A stretch of 64,000 bases of DNA from Actinomycetes bacterium (GCA_024276495.1 JAJRXC010000083.1:52252-116251), one strand, 5' to 3'; shown: positions 26,511 through 36,862, counted from the first letter of the stretch. Made by a program: numbers and translations. Notes: generated by a model not told the origin, from the sequence alone.

Positions 26511-28042
26511 CGACGGACGATCAGGAGCAACTCGGCGAGGACATCGCCGCCGTCGCCGCCTGGGGCGACCCGGGAGCAGTGCCGGACCCGGCCACGCTGA
26601 CCTCATCGACGCGACCCCTCAACGCGGCTCCGGATCCATCGAGGGTTCGACGCCGAATTGTCCTTGCCGCCGCCGCGCTCGCGCTCATCGCCCTCGTCAC
26701 CGGATTGGCCCTGGCGAGGACCGGCGACGGGGCCGACGACCTCCGCACCGCCGACGGGGCCGCACTCGAACCCGCCGGCCCGTTCGTGTGCGGCAACCTG
26801 GGGGCGTTTCTGCAGGCGTTCGGCAATCTCGGCATCACCTACGACTACAACCCGTCGAGATCGCTCGCCGAGCTCACCGGACTCGTCGACCGTGTGGTGC
26901 GAGGGGAGTTGGTCGGGCTGCGTGAAGTCCGTTCCGAATCGGACGCGGAACTCGTGTTCGAGCTGCGCGCGAGCGATGGCGAGAGGCTCGAGTTCTCGCG
27001 GTCGTTCAATCCCGCCACGATCGCGTTCGCCGACCTCGAAGCCGCGTTCACTCCCGGCATCCCCGCCGTCGTCTTCCTCTCGGACAGCGCCCGGCCGTGG
27101 GGCTACTTCGTCGACCTCGAAGGGTTCTTCGTGAGCTGCGCAGGCGATCAGTCACCACTGTCGGTGGGGGTCGCCCCCGCGCTCTGGTCGCCCCCGACGG
27201 AACTCGACGCACTTGTGGTGACCGACGAGCAGGCCGCCGTCGAATGCGTCGGCGACAACGGCCCGACCGCTCTCGTCGGCGTCGATTCGCGAACCGGTGA
27301 GGGGCGCTGGAGCCGCCGGATCGGAGATTCGCTTGGTGTCACGCTGATCGATGGCGAGATCGTCGTGGAGGCGTTGCGTCACTCCAGCCGCGTCGCCGTC
27401 GCCACCGGCGATGTCGTGAGCTGCGTCGGTCAGGACCCCCAGGACCGGGACGTCGCGGCCGGGCCGGCGGTGTCGACCGTGCCGGGACCGAAGCCGGAGG
27501 ATCCCGACACCCCGCCGCTACTCGAGGTCGTGGGCTCGAACGATCGATGGGAACTGCAGGTCGCCCCGGCCGGCGAGGTCACGCAGCAGCTCCAGCGGGT
27601 CGTCGTGGTCGAGCGAACAACCGGTGCCAGGGCGTGGGACGAGGTGATTCCCGGCTTCGAGATCGATCTGCTCGGTGACCTCGTCGTGTCGATCGACCAG
27701 ACCGCGGGAACCGGTTCGTTCAACGTCAATGTCGAGGGTGGTTTTCGCGATACCCGCGTCACTGCCTATTCCGCCGGGTCGGGGGATCAACTCTGGCGGG
27801 TGGCGCTGCCGGGGACGCCGTTCCAGGCGATTATGGCCGATGGCACGATCATCGTCCCGACGGGAACGGAGTTGGTCGCGCTCGACCCTGCCACCGGCCA
27901 GACCCGCTGGCGGTTCGATGTCGGCAGCCCGGGGCAGGGAGGTGACTACTCCGAGCCCGGCTGGATCAGGGATCTCCTCACCGACGAGGCGTCCGGGACG
28001 TTGATCGCGGTGGTCGAAGCACAGCAGCCGTACCACGATTGA
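26507..28042 (+). CDS. Single-span membrane protein with extracellular PQQ-like propeller, probable anti-sigma partner
   Basis: A 511-aa protein: a cytosolic N-terminus of about 50 residues, one membrane span (about 50-68, [20 protein letters not shown]), and a large outside part. The outer part has a first domain (about 85-200) and then beta-propeller-like repeats of the PQQ/YVTN type ([52 protein letters not shown] and [18 protein letters not shown]). The coupling to the sigma gene and the topology suggest an anti-sigma factor with a sensing propeller. The inner part has no visible zinc-finger motif. Confidence 0.65.
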   Translation: MTTDDQEQLGEDIAAVAAWGDPGAVPDPATLTSSTRPLNAAPDPSRVRRRIVLAAAALALIALVTGLALARTGDGADDLRTADGAALEPAGPFVCGNLGAFLQAFGNLGITYDYNPSRSLAELTGLVDRVVRGELVGLREVRSESDAELVFELRASDGERLEFSRSFNPATIAFADLEAAFTPGIPAVVFLSDSARPWGYFVDLEGFFVSCAGDQSPLSVGVAPALWSPPTELDALVVTDEQAAVECVGDNGPTALVGVDSRTGEGRWSRRIGDSLGVTLIDGEIVVEALRHSSRVAVATGDVVSCVGQDPQDRDVAAGPAVSTVPGPKPEDPDTPPLLEVVGSNDRWELQVAPAGEVTQQLQRVVVVERTTGARAWDEVIPGFEIDLLGDLVVSIDQTAGTGSFNVNVEGGFRDTRVTAYSAGSGDQLWRVALPGTPFQAIMADGTIIVPTGTELVALDPATGQTRWRFDVGSPGQGGDYSEPGWIRDLLTDEASGTLIAVVEAQQPYHD

Positions 28043-28083
28043 TCGAGTGCGGCGGTTCCACGGCCGACCGTTACGATCTCGCC

Positions 28084-30237
28084 ATGGTCAAGATCGGTGA
28101 ACTCGAGATCGCTCAGGTGTTCCACGACTTCGTGGAGACCGAACTCACGCCCGGCAGCGGCGTGTCGGCTGCACAGTTCTGGGTCGCCCTGGAGGCGATC
28201 CACGCAGATCTCGCCCCTCGCAACGCCGCGCTGCTCGCTCGCCGCGACGAGCTCCAGGCCCGGATCGACGACTGGCACATCTCCCACCGTGGCGCCCACG
28301 ACCAGGGCACCTACGTCGAGTTCCTGCGCGACATCGGCTATCTCGACGACGCCCCCGCCGATGTCACCATCGCCACGGAGAACGTCGACACCGAGATCAC
28401 CTCGGTCGCGGGGCCCCAGCTCGTCGTCCCGCTCGACAACGCCCGCTACGCCCTCAACGCGGCCAACGCCCGCTGGGGCAGCCTCTACGACGCCCTCTAC
28501 GGCACCGACGTGATCGGCGACCAGGGCGGCGCCGAGGCGGGACGGGGGTACGACCCGGTGCGGGGGGCCAAGGTCATCGCCCGCGCCCGAGCCTTTCTCG
28601 ATGCCCACTTCCCGCTCGCGACCGGCAGCCACGCCGACGCGACCGGCTACTCGGTCAGCGACGCCGCGCTCGTCGTGTCCCTCGGCGACACCACCACGGG
28701 GTTGGCCGACCCGACCCGCTTCATCGGCCACTCCGGCGACGCGGCCGACCCGACATCGGTGCTGCTGCGCAAACACGGGCTGCACGCCGACATCCGCATC
28801 GACCGCACCGACACGATCGGCAAGGACGATCCCGCCGGGATCGCCGACATCGACCTCGAGTCGGCGGTCTCCACGATCATGGACTGTGAGGACTCCGTGT
28901 CGGCGGTCGACGCCGATGACAAGGTCGGCGTCTACCGCAACTTCCTCGGTCTCATGAAGGGCGATCTCGTCACCACCTTCGAGAAAGGCGGCGAGACACT
29001 GGAGCGCCGGCTCAATCCCGACCGGCGGTACACGGCGGCGGACGGCCGCCCGCTGACGCTGCAGGGCCGCAGCCTCATGCTCGTTCGCAACGTCGGCCAC
29101 CATCTGAGGATCGACGCGGTCACGATCGACGGCGAGCCGATCTTCGAGACGATCCTCGACGCGATGGTCACCTCCCTTGCGGCCACGCACGACCTGCGCG
29201 GCACCGGCCCCCACCGCAACAGCCGCGAGGGCTCTATCTACATCGTGAAACCCAAGATGCACGGTCCCGACGAGGTCGCCTGGGCCTGCGAGCTGTTCAG
29301 CCGGGTCGAGGACGCCTTCGGCCTCGATCGCCACACGATGAAGATGGGGATCATGGACGAGGAGCGGCGCACGTCACTCAACCTCACCGCCGCGATCGAG
29401 CAGGCGAAGCATCGCCTGGTCTTCATCAACACGGGATTCCTCGATCGCACAGGCGACGAGATCCACACCGACATGGAAGCGGGTCCAGTGCTGCCCAAGG
29501 GGGAGATGAAGGGCGCCACCTGGCTCCTCGCGTACGAGGACGCCAACGTCGACACCGGCCTGGCCTGCGGGCTCCAGAACCGGGCCCAGATCGGCAAGGG
29601 CATGTGGGCGAAACCGGCGGAGATGGCGGAGATGGTCGACACGAAGGTCGGGCATCCGTCGGCCGGCGCGAGCTGCGCCTGGGTGCCATCACCGACCGCG
29701 GCCACCCTCCACGCGACCCACTACTTCGACGTGAACGTGGCCGCCCGACAGGAGGAGCTGCGGTCCCGCCTCCCCCGCCCGATCGACGACCTCACCGCCA
29801 TCCCGCTGCTCGACCGGGATCTGACCCCCGAACAGATCCAGACCGAGCTCGACAACAACTCCCAGTCGATCCTCGGCTACATCGTGCGCTGGGTCGGCAT
29901 CGGCGTCGGCTGCTCGACGGTTCCCGACATCGAAGACGTCGGCCTGATGGAGGATCTCGCCACCCTGCGCATCTCCAGCCAGCACGTCGCCAACTGGCTC
30001 CACCACGGGCTGCTGACCGAGGAGCAGGTGCGTGAGACGATGGGCCGGATGGCCGCCCGGGTCGATGCGCAAAACGCCGACGATCCCGACTACCGGCCGA
30101 TGGCCGCCGATCTCGACGCCAGCATCCCGTTCCGGGCCGCGCTCGAGCTCGTCCTCGCCGGCCGCGACGAGCACAACGGCTACACCGAACGCATCCTGCG
30201 CGAGAACCGCCGGGCCATGAAGGCCGCCGGCGGCTGA
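28084..30237 (+). CDS. glcB: Malate synthase G
   Basis: A 717-aa single-chain malate synthase condensing glyoxylate with acetyl-CoA to malate. The length and motifs fit type [80 protein letters not shown] and [20 protein letters not shown]. The ATG at 28084 is chosen over one 45 bases upstream because it begins the usual N-terminus. No isocitrate lyase is in the window, so glyoxylate could come from glycolate, from the glyoxylate shunt elsewhere, or from purine degradation by the locus at 42-61 kb. Confidence 0.95.
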   Translation: MVKIGELEIAQVFHDFVETELTPGSGVSAAQFWVALEAIHADLAPRNAALLARRDELQARIDDWHISHRGAHDQGTYVEFLRDIGYLDDAPADVTIATENVDTEITSVAGPQLVVPLDNARYALNAANARWGSLYDALYGTDVIGDQGGAEAGRGYDPVRGAKVIARARAFLDAHFPLATGSHADATGYSVSDAALVVSLGDTTTGLADPTRFIGHSGDAADPTSVLLRKHGLHADIRIDRTDTIGKDDPAGIADIDLESAVSTIMDCEDSVSAVDADDKVGVYRNFLGLMKGDLVTTFEKGGETLERRLNPDRRYTAADGRPLTLQGRSLMLVRNVGHHLRIDAVTIDGEPIFETILDAMVTSLAATHDLRGTGPHRNSREGSIYIVKPKMHGPDEVAWACELFSRVEDAFGLDRHTMKMGIMDEERRTSLNLTAAIEQAKHRLVFINTGFLDRTGDEIHTDMEAGPVLPKGEMKGATWLLAYEDANVDTGLACGLQNRAQIGKGMWAKPAEMAEMVDTKVGHPSAGASCAWVPSPTAATLHATHYFDVNVAARQEELRSRLPRPIDDLTAIPLLDRDLTPEQIQTELDNNSQSILGYIVRWVGIGVGCSTVPDIEDVGLMEDLATLRISSQHVANWLHHGLLTEEQVRETMGRMAARVDAQNADDPDYRPMAADLDASIPFRAALELVLAGRDEHNGYTERILRENRRAMKAAGG

Positions 30238-30255
30238 ACGCCACCGGCCCGACGC

Positions 30256-31035
30256 CTACAACACGACCGACGGATCGGGAACGAGGTCGCGGGCCAGCCA
30301 CTGGAACATGCGCCAGCCCACGGTCGGTCCGGCCAGGGTGGCCGCCACCTCCTTCGCGGCGTCGTCGCTGATCGGCCGAGCGTCGGTCGCCTTCACATGG
30401 ACCTCGGCGACTCGTTCCGCCATCGCGAACCAGCCGACCGCCTCGCCCGGCGAGAAGCCGGTGGTGAGCAGCCCGTGGTTGCGGAGGATGCACAGCTTGG
30501 TGTCGCCCATGACCGCTGCGATCGCCGCGCCACCCTCGGTGCTCAGGACTTCGAGCATCTCGCCCTCGAACAACGACTGGTCGAACACGAACGCGCACGA
30601 CTCCTGGTTGATCGCCTGAAACGGCGAGACGTTGGCCGACCAGGGCGTGCCGTACCCGGTGTGGGTGTGGGCCGCCGAGACGATCTCGGGCCGGGCCGCG
30701 AGCAACGGCTGGTGAATGCAGTAGCCGGCGGTGTTGATGCCGGCGTCGAGTGGCCCGTCGACCCCCTGCCCGTCGGGGCCGATGAGGGTGAGGTTGTCGA
30801 TCGTCGCCTGATGAAACGGGATTCCGTAGCCGAGCATCCAGAAGTAGTCGGTGAGGATCGGATCACGGGCCGTGATGTGGCCATCGCCCATCTGACCCCA
30901 ATGCAACGCGGCGAAGATCCGGTATCCGATCGCGACCTCCCACTTGCGCAACAGACGGAGATCCTCGGGATCCGAGACGGAGGGAGGGACGGCGTCATAG
31001 ACGAGCGTGGGGTATTCCTCGAGCAGCAGCGACAT
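30256..31035 (-). CDS. Class II aldolase/adducin family protein
   Basis: A 259-aa protein of the fuculose-phosphate-aldolase-like family. It shows the NLTLIGPDG substrate block, the metal-binding AAHTHTGYG and the second His cluster RNHGLLTTG. The family includes sugar-phosphate aldolases and decarboxylases; the FAALHWGQMGDGHITARD N-terminus is typical of the adducin-like subgroup of uncertain substrate. It is convergent with malate synthase and lies just beyond the end of ogt on the same strand. Confidence 0.85.
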   Translation of the reverse strand: MSLLLEEYPTLVYDAVPPSVSDPEDLRLLRKWEVAIGYRIFAALHWGQMGDGHITARDPILTDYFWMLGYGIPFHQATIDNLTLIGPDGQGVDGPLDAGINTAGYCIHQPLLAARPEIVSAAHTHTGYGTPWSANVSPFQAINQESCAFVFDQSLFEGEMLEVLSTEGGAAIAAVMGDTKLCILRNHGLLTTGFSPGEAVGWFAMAERVAEVHVKATDARPISDDAAKEVAATLAGPTVGWRMFQWLARDLVPDPSVVL

Positions 31036-31056
31036 GACCGAAGCGTAGGACGCGGC

Positions 31057-31554
31057 TCAGATGCCGGGAAGTCCCCGCTGGGCCTGTTCGAGATCGAGGA
31101 GTGCGCGTTTCACCCCGAGACCACCACCGAAGCCGGTCAACGAACCGTCGGCACCGATGATCCGGTGGCAGGGAAGGATGACGGGGATCGGGTTCCGTCC
31201 GTTCGCCGCGCCGACGGCCCGGAACGCTCCCGGCCGACCGATCGCCTCGGCCTGCTCTCCATAGGTGCGGGTCTCGCCGTACGGAACCCGGGCCAGCGCG
31301 AGCCAGGCATCCCGCTGGAACCGCGTGCCCCGGAGGTCGAGCCGGACGTCGAACTCACGGCGCTCGCCGGCGAAGTACTCGTCGAGTTGCGCGGCGGCTG
31401 CTTCGAGCGTCGGGTCGTCGTCGACTTCGGGGAGGTCGTCGGGCAGACCGACGTCGGCCGGTTCCTGGCCCTCGAAGAGGACATGGGTGAGCCCCTCCGG
31501 CGACGCGACGAGGGTGAGCCCCCCGATCGGGCTGTCGAGGTGGCGAAGCTTCAT
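31057..31554 (-). CDS. ogt: Methylated-DNA-protein-cysteine methyltransferase
   Basis: A 165-aa O6-alkylguanine repair protein with the suicide cysteine Cys129 in ILPCHRIIG. The family blocks GTRFQRDAWLALARVPYGET, the Asn-hinge AANGRNPIPV and GFGGGLGVKRALLDLE are also present. The start at 31554 overlaps the alkA/ada stop by four bases, making one repair operon with the genes upstream. Confidence 0.95.
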   Translation of the reverse strand: MKLRHLDSPIGGLTLVASPEGLTHVLFEGQEPADVGLPDDLPEVDDDPTLEAAAAQLDEYFAGERREFDVRLDLRGTRFQRDAWLALARVPYGETRTYGEQAEAIGRPGAFRAVGAANGRNPIPVILPCHRIIGADGSLTGFGGGLGVKRALLDLEQAQRGLPGI

Positions 31555-33011
31555 CAGCGTGTCTCCCGGGTCGGTCCGGTCCGCAGCGCAGACCACAGAT
31601 GTTGCGCGGCCAGCGCCCGGTGGGGGCGCCAGGCGTGGGCGAGCGCTTCGACCTCGGCGGCCGGTGGCGGATCGTCGCGTCCGAGCAGGGCTCGCAGCGC
31701 GTGTCGGATCCCGAGGTCCGACGAAGGGAACGCGTCGGGATCCCGGATGGCGCGCATCATGATCACATCCGCGGTCCACGGTCCGATCCCGGGAAGGCCG
31801 AGAAGTCCGCGGCGAACGGTCTCGGGGTCGGCCCCCAGATCGAGGGATCCGTCGAGCACCGCCTCGGCCAGCGCCCGAATCGTGGCCTCCCGCCGTCCCG
31901 GCATCCCCAACCCGACCGGATCGAGGGCGCGCAGCGCATCGGGGGTGGGGAAAAGGCGGTCGAGGCCCAACGCCGAGCCGGGCAACGCCCGACCGTGGCG
32001 CTCGACGATCCGGCCCGTGATCGTCGTCGCACCCGGCACCGAGATCTGCTGGCCGACGATCACCCGAACGGCGACCTCGAAGCGGTCCCAGCCGCCGATC
32101 ACCCGGAGTCCGGGGCGACGGCGAACGAGTGGGCCGAGGAGGGGATCGGCGCCGAGTCGGGATTCGGCCGCGGCGACGTCGTCGTCGAGCCCGAACATCG
32201 AACGGATGCGGGCGACATCATCGATGATCGAGTCGAATGTGGGGAGGTGGGCGGTCAACTCCATGTGGGCTTCGGACCCGGCGAGGGCCACCTCGATCAC
32301 CCCGGGGTTCCCGCAGACCTCGAGCGTGCGTCGGTAGGTCGACCCGATGACCGCTTCGACGCCGGGTGTGGCCTTCGGCTCGAGATGGTCGAGCGCGGCC
32401 CGGCGGTCGAGCGGCTCGACGAACGGCAAGCGGAGCCGGAGTCCGCCGTCGACGACGAGAACGTCTCGCTCGCGCCGTTTGGCCCGCAGCGCGGTCGGCG
32501 AGAATCGGAAGATCCCGGCGACGACCCGGTTCATCTGCCGCACGCTCCCGAACCCGGCGGCACCGGCCACGGCCGGCATCGGGAGATCGGTCTCGTCGAG
32601 CAGCCGCCGCGCGAAGTGGGCTCGGCGGGAGCGGGCGACGAAGGCCGGTGTGGCGCCGACATGGTGCTCGAACAGACGCCGAAGCTGACGGGTCGAGTAG
32701 CCGACCCGATCGGCCAGGGCCTGCTCGTCGAACCGGTCGAGATAGCCGGCGCTGATCAGACCGAGCGCGCTCGCCACCGCCGGTGGCACCCCGGTGGCCG
32801 GCGCGACGGCGAGGTGGCGATCGGGGCGACAACGCAGACACGAGCGATAGCCGGCGGCTTCGGCGGCGACCGGCGACGGGTACGCGGCGACGTTCTCGGG
32901 ATTGGGTCGGGCCCCACACTCCGGGCGGCAGTAGATCCCGGTGGTGGCGACTGCGCTGACGCGCCGTTCTCTCGTGCCCATGTCGGCAGTATGCCCGAGC
33001 GGATCGGACAT
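31554..33011 (-). CDS. alkA: Ada/AraC regulator fused to AlkA DNA-3-methyladenine glycosylase
   Basis: A composite repair and regulatory protein of about 485 aa. Domains in order: Ada zinc-binding domain with four Cys (GIYCRPEC ... SCLRC) that takes methyl from phosphotriesters; AraC-type helix-turn-helix (ALADRVGYSTRQLRRLFEH and AAGFGSVRQMNRVV); AlkA N-terminal domain; HhH-GPD glycosylase domain with LPGIGPWTADVIMM and catalytic Asp in SSDLGIRH. Methylation of the Ada part probably switches on this operon (nat-alkA-ogt). Start uncertain: ATG 33011 or 32981, neither with a clear ribosome site; both leave a shorter stretch before the zinc site than usual. Confidence 0.9.
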   Translation of the reverse strand: MSDPLGHTADMGTRERRVSAVATTGIYCRPECGARPNPENVAAYPSPVAAEAAGYRSCLRCRPDRHLAVAPATGVPPAVASALGLISAGYLDRFDEQALADRVGYSTRQLRRLFEHHVGATPAFVARSRRAHFARRLLDETDLPMPAVAGAAGFGSVRQMNRVVAGIFRFSPTALRAKRRERDVLVVDGGLRLRLPFVEPLDRRAALDHLEPKATPGVEAVIGSTYRRTLEVCGNPGVIEVALAGSEAHMELTAHLPTFDSIIDDVARIRSMFGLDDDVAAAESRLGADPLLGPLVRRRPGLRVIGGWDRFEVAVRVIVGQQISVPGATTITGRIVERHGRALPGSALGLDRLFPTPDALRALDPVGLGMPGRREATIRALAEAVLDGSLDLGADPETVRRGLLGLPGIGPWTADVIMMRAIRDPDAFPSSDLGIRHALRALLGRDDPPPAAEVEALAHAWRPHRALAAQHLWSALRTGPTRETR

Positions 33012-33027
33012 GTTCGGACACGGCGAT

Positions 33028-33834
33028 TCAGGGCCGAGAATCGAGCGCCCCACGAACCTCGGCGACGAGCTGCGGCGAATGGCCCGTGATCTCAACCAGG
33101 AACTCGTCGATCTCGGTGTCGGTCAGCGACGTGACGGTCGTGCCGGAACGCTCGACGCGGGTGAGCGTCCCGTTGCGCAGCTTCCACGACCCCGACGCGT
33201 CGTTGATCGCCGCCATGATCCCGTCGTTGAACGGGCTCGAGGTCCGGCTCTTCTCGTTGGCGAGCTCCGCCGTCCGATGGTCGATCGGATCGAGGATGCG
33301 ACAGATCAACCGGGCGTCGGGATCGGGGTTCGTGCACTCGGTCAGCCAGCCGCGGGGATCGCGGTGGGCGGTGGCCACCGCGCCCTCATGTGCGACCGAC
33401 GACACCCGACCCCCGATAAGCGGCAGCGGGGCATCGGTGTGCAACGCCGTGTCGACGAGCCACTCCTCGTCGCCGAGCGCGACGATCGTCGTGCCGTGGT
33501 TGACCTCGGCGTCGAACATCGACGCGGCATGGAGCCGGGCATCGAAGCCGAGCCCGACGAGCAACGAGTGGAGCCCGTTGTTGCTTCCCCAACACGTGGC
33601 GCCGGCCCCGGTGAGCTGCCATGCCGCGAAGAAGTCGGCCGGGTCCATCCCCGGGATCTCGGGCAGGTCGTGGTGCAGGGCGACCAGTTTGCGGAGATTG
33701 TCGAACGGAATCCGCCGACACCAGGCGCGGTACAGGGCCGCGAGACCGGCCGCGTCGACCGCGGGGCGGGTCGCGAAGCCGAGACGTCCGATGATCTCGT
33801 CGACTCGGGTCGCGCTCAGCTCGCGGTTCACCAT
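33028..33834 (-). CDS. Arylamine N-acetyltransferase family protein
   Basis: A 268-aa NAT-like protein with the Cys-His-Asp triad: Cys81 in GATCWGSNNGLH, His113 in NHGTTI and Asp128 in LVDTAL. NATs move acetyl or other acyl groups from CoA to aromatic amines and hydrazines. The usual RGGxC is replaced by GAGATC, so the substrate range may differ. It lies 16 bases upstream of ada-alkA on the same strand and may be cotranscribed. Confidence 0.8.
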   Translation of the reverse strand: MVNRELSATRVDEIIGRLGFATRPAVDAAGLAALYRAWCRRIPFDNLRKLVALHHDLPEIPGMDPADFFAAWQLTGAGATCWGSNNGLHSLLVGLGFDARLHAASMFDAEVNHGTTIVALGDEEWLVDTALHTDAPLPLIGGRVSSVAHEGAVATAHRDPRGWLTECTNPDPDARLICRILDPIDHRTAELANEKSRTSSPFNDGIMAAINDASGSWKLRNGTLTRVERSGTTVTSLTDTEIDEFLVEITGHSPQLVAEVRGALDSRP

Positions 33835-33893
33835 CTCGACAATCTCGCACGCGGTGCCCCGCCGCGCCGCCCACCGGTGCTAGCCAAGGGGCC

Positions 33894-34256
33894 GTGGACG
33901 ACGAGACGCTACGCGAGGCGGCGATCCGGGCGGAGTACGAAACCGGCCGCCACGAGAAGACCGAGGCCGGGGCGAAGGCCCATGTCGCCATTCGGGTGGG
34001 GCGGCTGCTGGCCGGCGCGATCATCACCGTCGCCGGCCTCGCCATGATGCCGCTCCCCGGACCGGGGTTGCCGATCCTCGCGGTGGGCCTCGCGGTCCTC
34101 GCCCGCGACGTGGCCTGGGCCGATCGCCTGTTGACCCATGTCACCGACCGGATCCCGGCAAACGACGACGGCGGTGTCACCCGCAGCGCCTGGATCACGA
34201 TGGGGTTGAGCGCGACCGCCGGCATCCTCGGTTCGATCTGGTTCTTCACCCGGTGA
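33894..34256 (+). CDS. Small PGPGW-type membrane protein
   Basis: A 120-aa membrane protein. A cytosolic N-terminus of about 40 residues precedes a hydrophobic hairpin with the family signature MPLPGPGLPILAVGLAVLA, then a basic/acidic loop and a last span (about 98-117). Known actinobacterial relatives have no assigned role. The GTG start is the first in frame; the end overlaps the next gene (GTGA). Confidence 0.75.
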   Translation: MDDETLREAAIRAEYETGRHEKTEAGAKAHVAIRVGRLLAGAIITVAGLAMMPLPGPGLPILAVGLAVLARDVAWADRLLTHVTDRIPANDDGGVTRSAWITMGLSATAGILGSIWFFTR

Positions 34257-35239
34257 TCTCGCTTTCGGTTCTCGATCAGTCGCCGGTCCCCTCCGGTGCC
34301 GGCGGGGGCGATGCCCTGCGCAACTCGATCGATCTCGCGACCCGCTGCGAGGCGTTCGGCTACACGCGCTACTGGGTCGCCGAGCACCACAACACCGCGG
34401 GCCTGGCCGGACCGGCCCCCGAGATCCTCGTCGGCCACATCGCGTGCGCGACCGCCCGCATCCGGGTCGGCTCCGGCGGCGTGATGTTGTCGCACTACGC
34501 GCCCTACAAGGTCGCCGAGACCTTTCGGGTGCTGGCGGCCCTGCATCCCGGGCGCATCGATCTCGGCGTCGGCCGGGCCCCCGGTTCCGACCGGCCGACG
34601 ATGGTCGCCCTCGCCGCCGATCACCAACCGGTCGCGGTCGAGAAGTACCCGGCGATGGTCGCGGAGCTCGAGGGCTTCCTGACCGACGCGCTCCCCGCGG
34701 ACAGCCCGTTCTCCGGGATCGTGCGGGCGACGCCGGTTCCCGACGACCCGCCCGAGCTCTGGCTCCTGGCATCGAGCCCCGACAGCGCGTCGTACGCCGC
34801 CCATTTCGGGCTCCCGCTCGCGTTCGCGGACTTCATCGGTCAAAGCGACGGCCCGGCCATCGCGGCGGCCTACCGCGAGCACTTCCGACCGACCGAGCGC
34901 AATCCCGATCCGCGGGTGCTCGTCGCCGCCAGTGTGATCTGTGCCGACACGACCGAGGAGGCCGCGGAGCTGGCCGCCGGAGTGACGTTGTGGCGCCGAC
35001 GAGGCCTTCAGGGTCCGATCCCCTCACCACGAGAGGTTCGGGAGAGCGGGCCACCGGGGCTCGATGTCGGACCGCTGCGCAAGCCGATGATCCAGGGCGA
35101 CCCGGCCACGGTCGCCGCCGCGGTGTCGGCCATGACCGACGGATACGGCACCGACGAGTTCATGGCGGTGACGATCATGTGGGACCACGAGGCCCGCGTG
35201 CGCAGCTACGAGCTCCTCGCCGGCGAGCTACTGGGCTGA
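34253..35239 (+). CDS. LLM-class flavin-dependent oxidoreductase
   Basis: A 328-aa luciferase-like enzyme of the family defined by the N-terminus LSVLDQSPVPSGAGGGDALR. Other typical blocks are YWVAEHHNTAGLAGPAPEIL, RVGSGGVMLSHYAPYKVAE and HPGRIDLGVGRAPGSD. It probably binds FMN or F420 with a partner reductase. It is unrelated in detail to the LLM enzyme at 17.7 kb. It is translationally coupled to the small membrane protein and overlaps the convergent cupin gene by 12 bases. Confidence 0.88.
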   Translation: MISLSVLDQSPVPSGAGGGDALRNSIDLATRCEAFGYTRYWVAEHHNTAGLAGPAPEILVGHIACATARIRVGSGGVMLSHYAPYKVAETFRVLAALHPGRIDLGVGRAPGSDRPTMVALAADHQPVAVEKYPAMVAELEGFLTDALPADSPFSGIVRATPVPDDPPELWLLASSPDSASYAAHFGLPLAFADFIGQSDGPAIAAAYREHFRPTERNPDPRVLVAASVICADTTEEAAELAAGVTLWRRRGLQGPIPSPREVRESGPPGLDVGPLRKPMIQGDPATVAAAVSAMTDGYGTDEFMAVTIMWDHEARVRSYELLAGELLG

Positions 35240-36214
35240 GGCCGACGGCGAACCGGGTCCGACCTCGAGCAGGGTTCCCCCCGACCAGTTCATCGAGCAG
35301 CCGGGGGGAACCACGATCGAATCGCTCCGATCGAGATCGATTGCGGCGCCGTCGAGTCGCAGCGTGGCCGAGCCGTCGAGCACGAACACGAACATCCACT
35401 CCCGATCCTGGCGGACGTCGCCGCGGTCGTCGCCGACTCGACGGTGGACGCTCGCTTCCACCGCGAAGCGGCTGGCCGGGCCGAGGCCGACATCGCGCGC
35501 GACGTAGCCGGGGAATCGACCGGGACGTTCGGGGGACTCGGCGGCGACGTGGTGCACGAAGCGCTGACCGCCGTACTCGCGGCCGGGCGCCGGGGTCGAC
35601 GAGGGAAGCGTGAGCTCGTGGTCGCGGTGGGTTGCGTGAACGGCGGGGCTCGCCAACTCCACCACCTCCATCCCGGCGCTTGCCCACAACACCCGGTGGC
35701 GGATGCCGGGGGGCTGGAGCACACAATCACCGGCGGCCATGACGATTGGCGCGCCATGGTCCTGGTAGGCGACCTCGACCCGACCACTCCGACAGAAGAT
35801 CAGCTGGAACGCCACGTCGTGGAAGTGCACGTAGTCGGCCACCGGCCCTTCGTCGTCGATGCGGATGTGCGACGCGATCAGTGCCCCGCCCAGCCGGTCG
35901 GGGATGAGATCGCGATAGGTCATCCCCGCCCGCCCGACGCCGAAATCGGTGGCCGTCGAGCGTCGCGAGATGACGGCCCCGTCGACGCGGGCCGCGGGAA
36001 CGTCGGCCGGTGCGATGGGCTCCGGCGGGTCGGCGATGTCGCGGCGGATCAGCCGGAGCCGTTGCGCACCGCGAGAGAGGATCATCTGGAAAGGTGCGTC
36101 GGCGGGAAAGATCGTCTCGAGCCGCCATCCGTCGTCGTCGATCAGGCGGGCCGAGGCGATGTCGAGGTCTTCACAGCCGATCACGATGTCGGTGTCGTCG
36201 TCGGGCACGGTCAT
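35228..36214 (-). CDS. Bicupin-domain protein
   Basis: A 328-aa protein with two cupin barrels. In the first, around residues 115-175, metal-like ligands appear in YVHFHDVAFQLIFCRSGRVE and PPGIRHRVLW. In the second, around 250-320, the motif is degenerate (VFVLDGSATLRLDGAAIDL, VVPPG). The N-terminal about 100 residues may form a third, decayed barrel (APFQMILSRGAQRLRL). This arrangement resembles small-molecule dioxygenases or isomerases. It is coupled to the TetR gene (ATGA), so both may answer the same ligand. Confidence 0.7.
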   Translation of the reverse strand: MTVPDDDTDIVIGCEDLDIASARLIDDDGWRLETIFPADAPFQMILSRGAQRLRLIRRDIADPPEPIAPADVPAARVDGAVISRRSTATDFGVGRAGMTYRDLIPDRLGGALIASHIRIDDEGPVADYVHFHDVAFQLIFCRSGRVEVAYQDHGAPIVMAAGDCVLQPPGIRHRVLWASAGMEVVELASPAVHATHRDHELTLPSSTPAPGREYGGQRFVHHVAAESPERPGRFPGYVARDVGLGPASRFAVEASVHRRVGDDRGDVRQDREWMFVFVLDGSATLRLDGAAIDLDRSDSIVVPPGCSMNWSGGTLLEVGPGSPSASAQ

Positions 36215-36828
36215 CTCACCATCGCGTCGAGCACCAGCCGGACACCGTGCTCGATCAGCTCGTCTCGGCCGAGGAGACCGAGGTGCGCCACATGTTGCAG
36301 CGCGCCGCTGACGGTCCCGAGCACGACCAACGGCGCGACATGGTCGTCGATCTCGCCGCGGCTCATCGCTCTCGAGAGCACCGCGTCGAAGCCCGCCGCC
36401 GGGGGCCCGACGTGACGATCGAGGGTCTCACGCCACAGCTCCGGATCCGTGCCGAACTCGCCCTGCAGTCCGGGAAGTCCGCGAAGGAACTCCGGGCGAG
36501 TGATCAGATCCACGTGTTGGGCGACAAGCTCACGCACATCGCTTTCGACCGCGCCCGTGTCGGGCGTGCGGAAGGCGGCGACGTCGTCGAACAAGGCGTC
36601 GCGCACCAGCTCCGCCTTCGACCGCCACGTCCGGTTGATGTAGCGTCGGTAGAGCCCGGCCCGGGTGGCAACCGCTTCGAGGGTCATGCGTTGATAGCCC
36701 TCGGCCGCGAGGAGCTCGCGGGTCGCATCGAGCACCGCGGCCCGGTTGGCCCCGATCGGCGGCCGGCCCCGCCGGACCGGAGGCGGATTCTCGGCGCTGG
36801 GATCTGTGATCGTTCCGGCCACGTCCAC
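36211..36828 (-). CDS. TetR-family transcriptional regulator
   Basis: A 205-aa repressor. The N-terminal DNA-binding domain (about 22-68) reads NRAAVLDATRELLAAEGYQ, then LEAVATRAGLYRRYINRTWR and SKAELVRDALFDD. The ligand-binding half follows to the C-terminus. It lies directly next to a perfect 9-bp inverted repeat (36842-36862), 13 bases from its own start, and divergent from the substrate-binding lipoprotein, so it very likely represses itself and that gene. Confidence 0.88.
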   Translation of the reverse strand: MDVAGTITDPSAENPPPVRRGRPPIGANRAAVLDATRELLAAEGYQRMTLEAVATRAGLYRRYINRTWRSKAELVRDALFDDVAAFRTPDTGAVESDVRELVAQHVDLITRPEFLRGLPGLQGEFGTDPELWRETLDRHVGPPAAGFDAVLSRAMSRGEIDDHVAPLVVLGTVSGALQHVAHLGLLGRDELIEHGVRLVLDAMVR

Positions 36829-36841
36829 ACGATAGCTGGAT

Positions 36842-36862
36842 TATGTCCCGAGCCGGGACATA
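36842..36862. promoter_or_regulatory. Perfect inverted repeat, probable TetR operator
   Basis: Two perfect 9-base arms, TATGTCCCG and CGGGACATA, separated by AGC, lie between the divergent tetR and substrate-binding-protein genes. Size and symmetry suit a TetR dimer. It overlaps a -10-like TATACT at 36861-36866 for the plus gene, and a CATAAT on the minus strand for tetR, so binding would shut both promoters. Confidence 0.78.
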
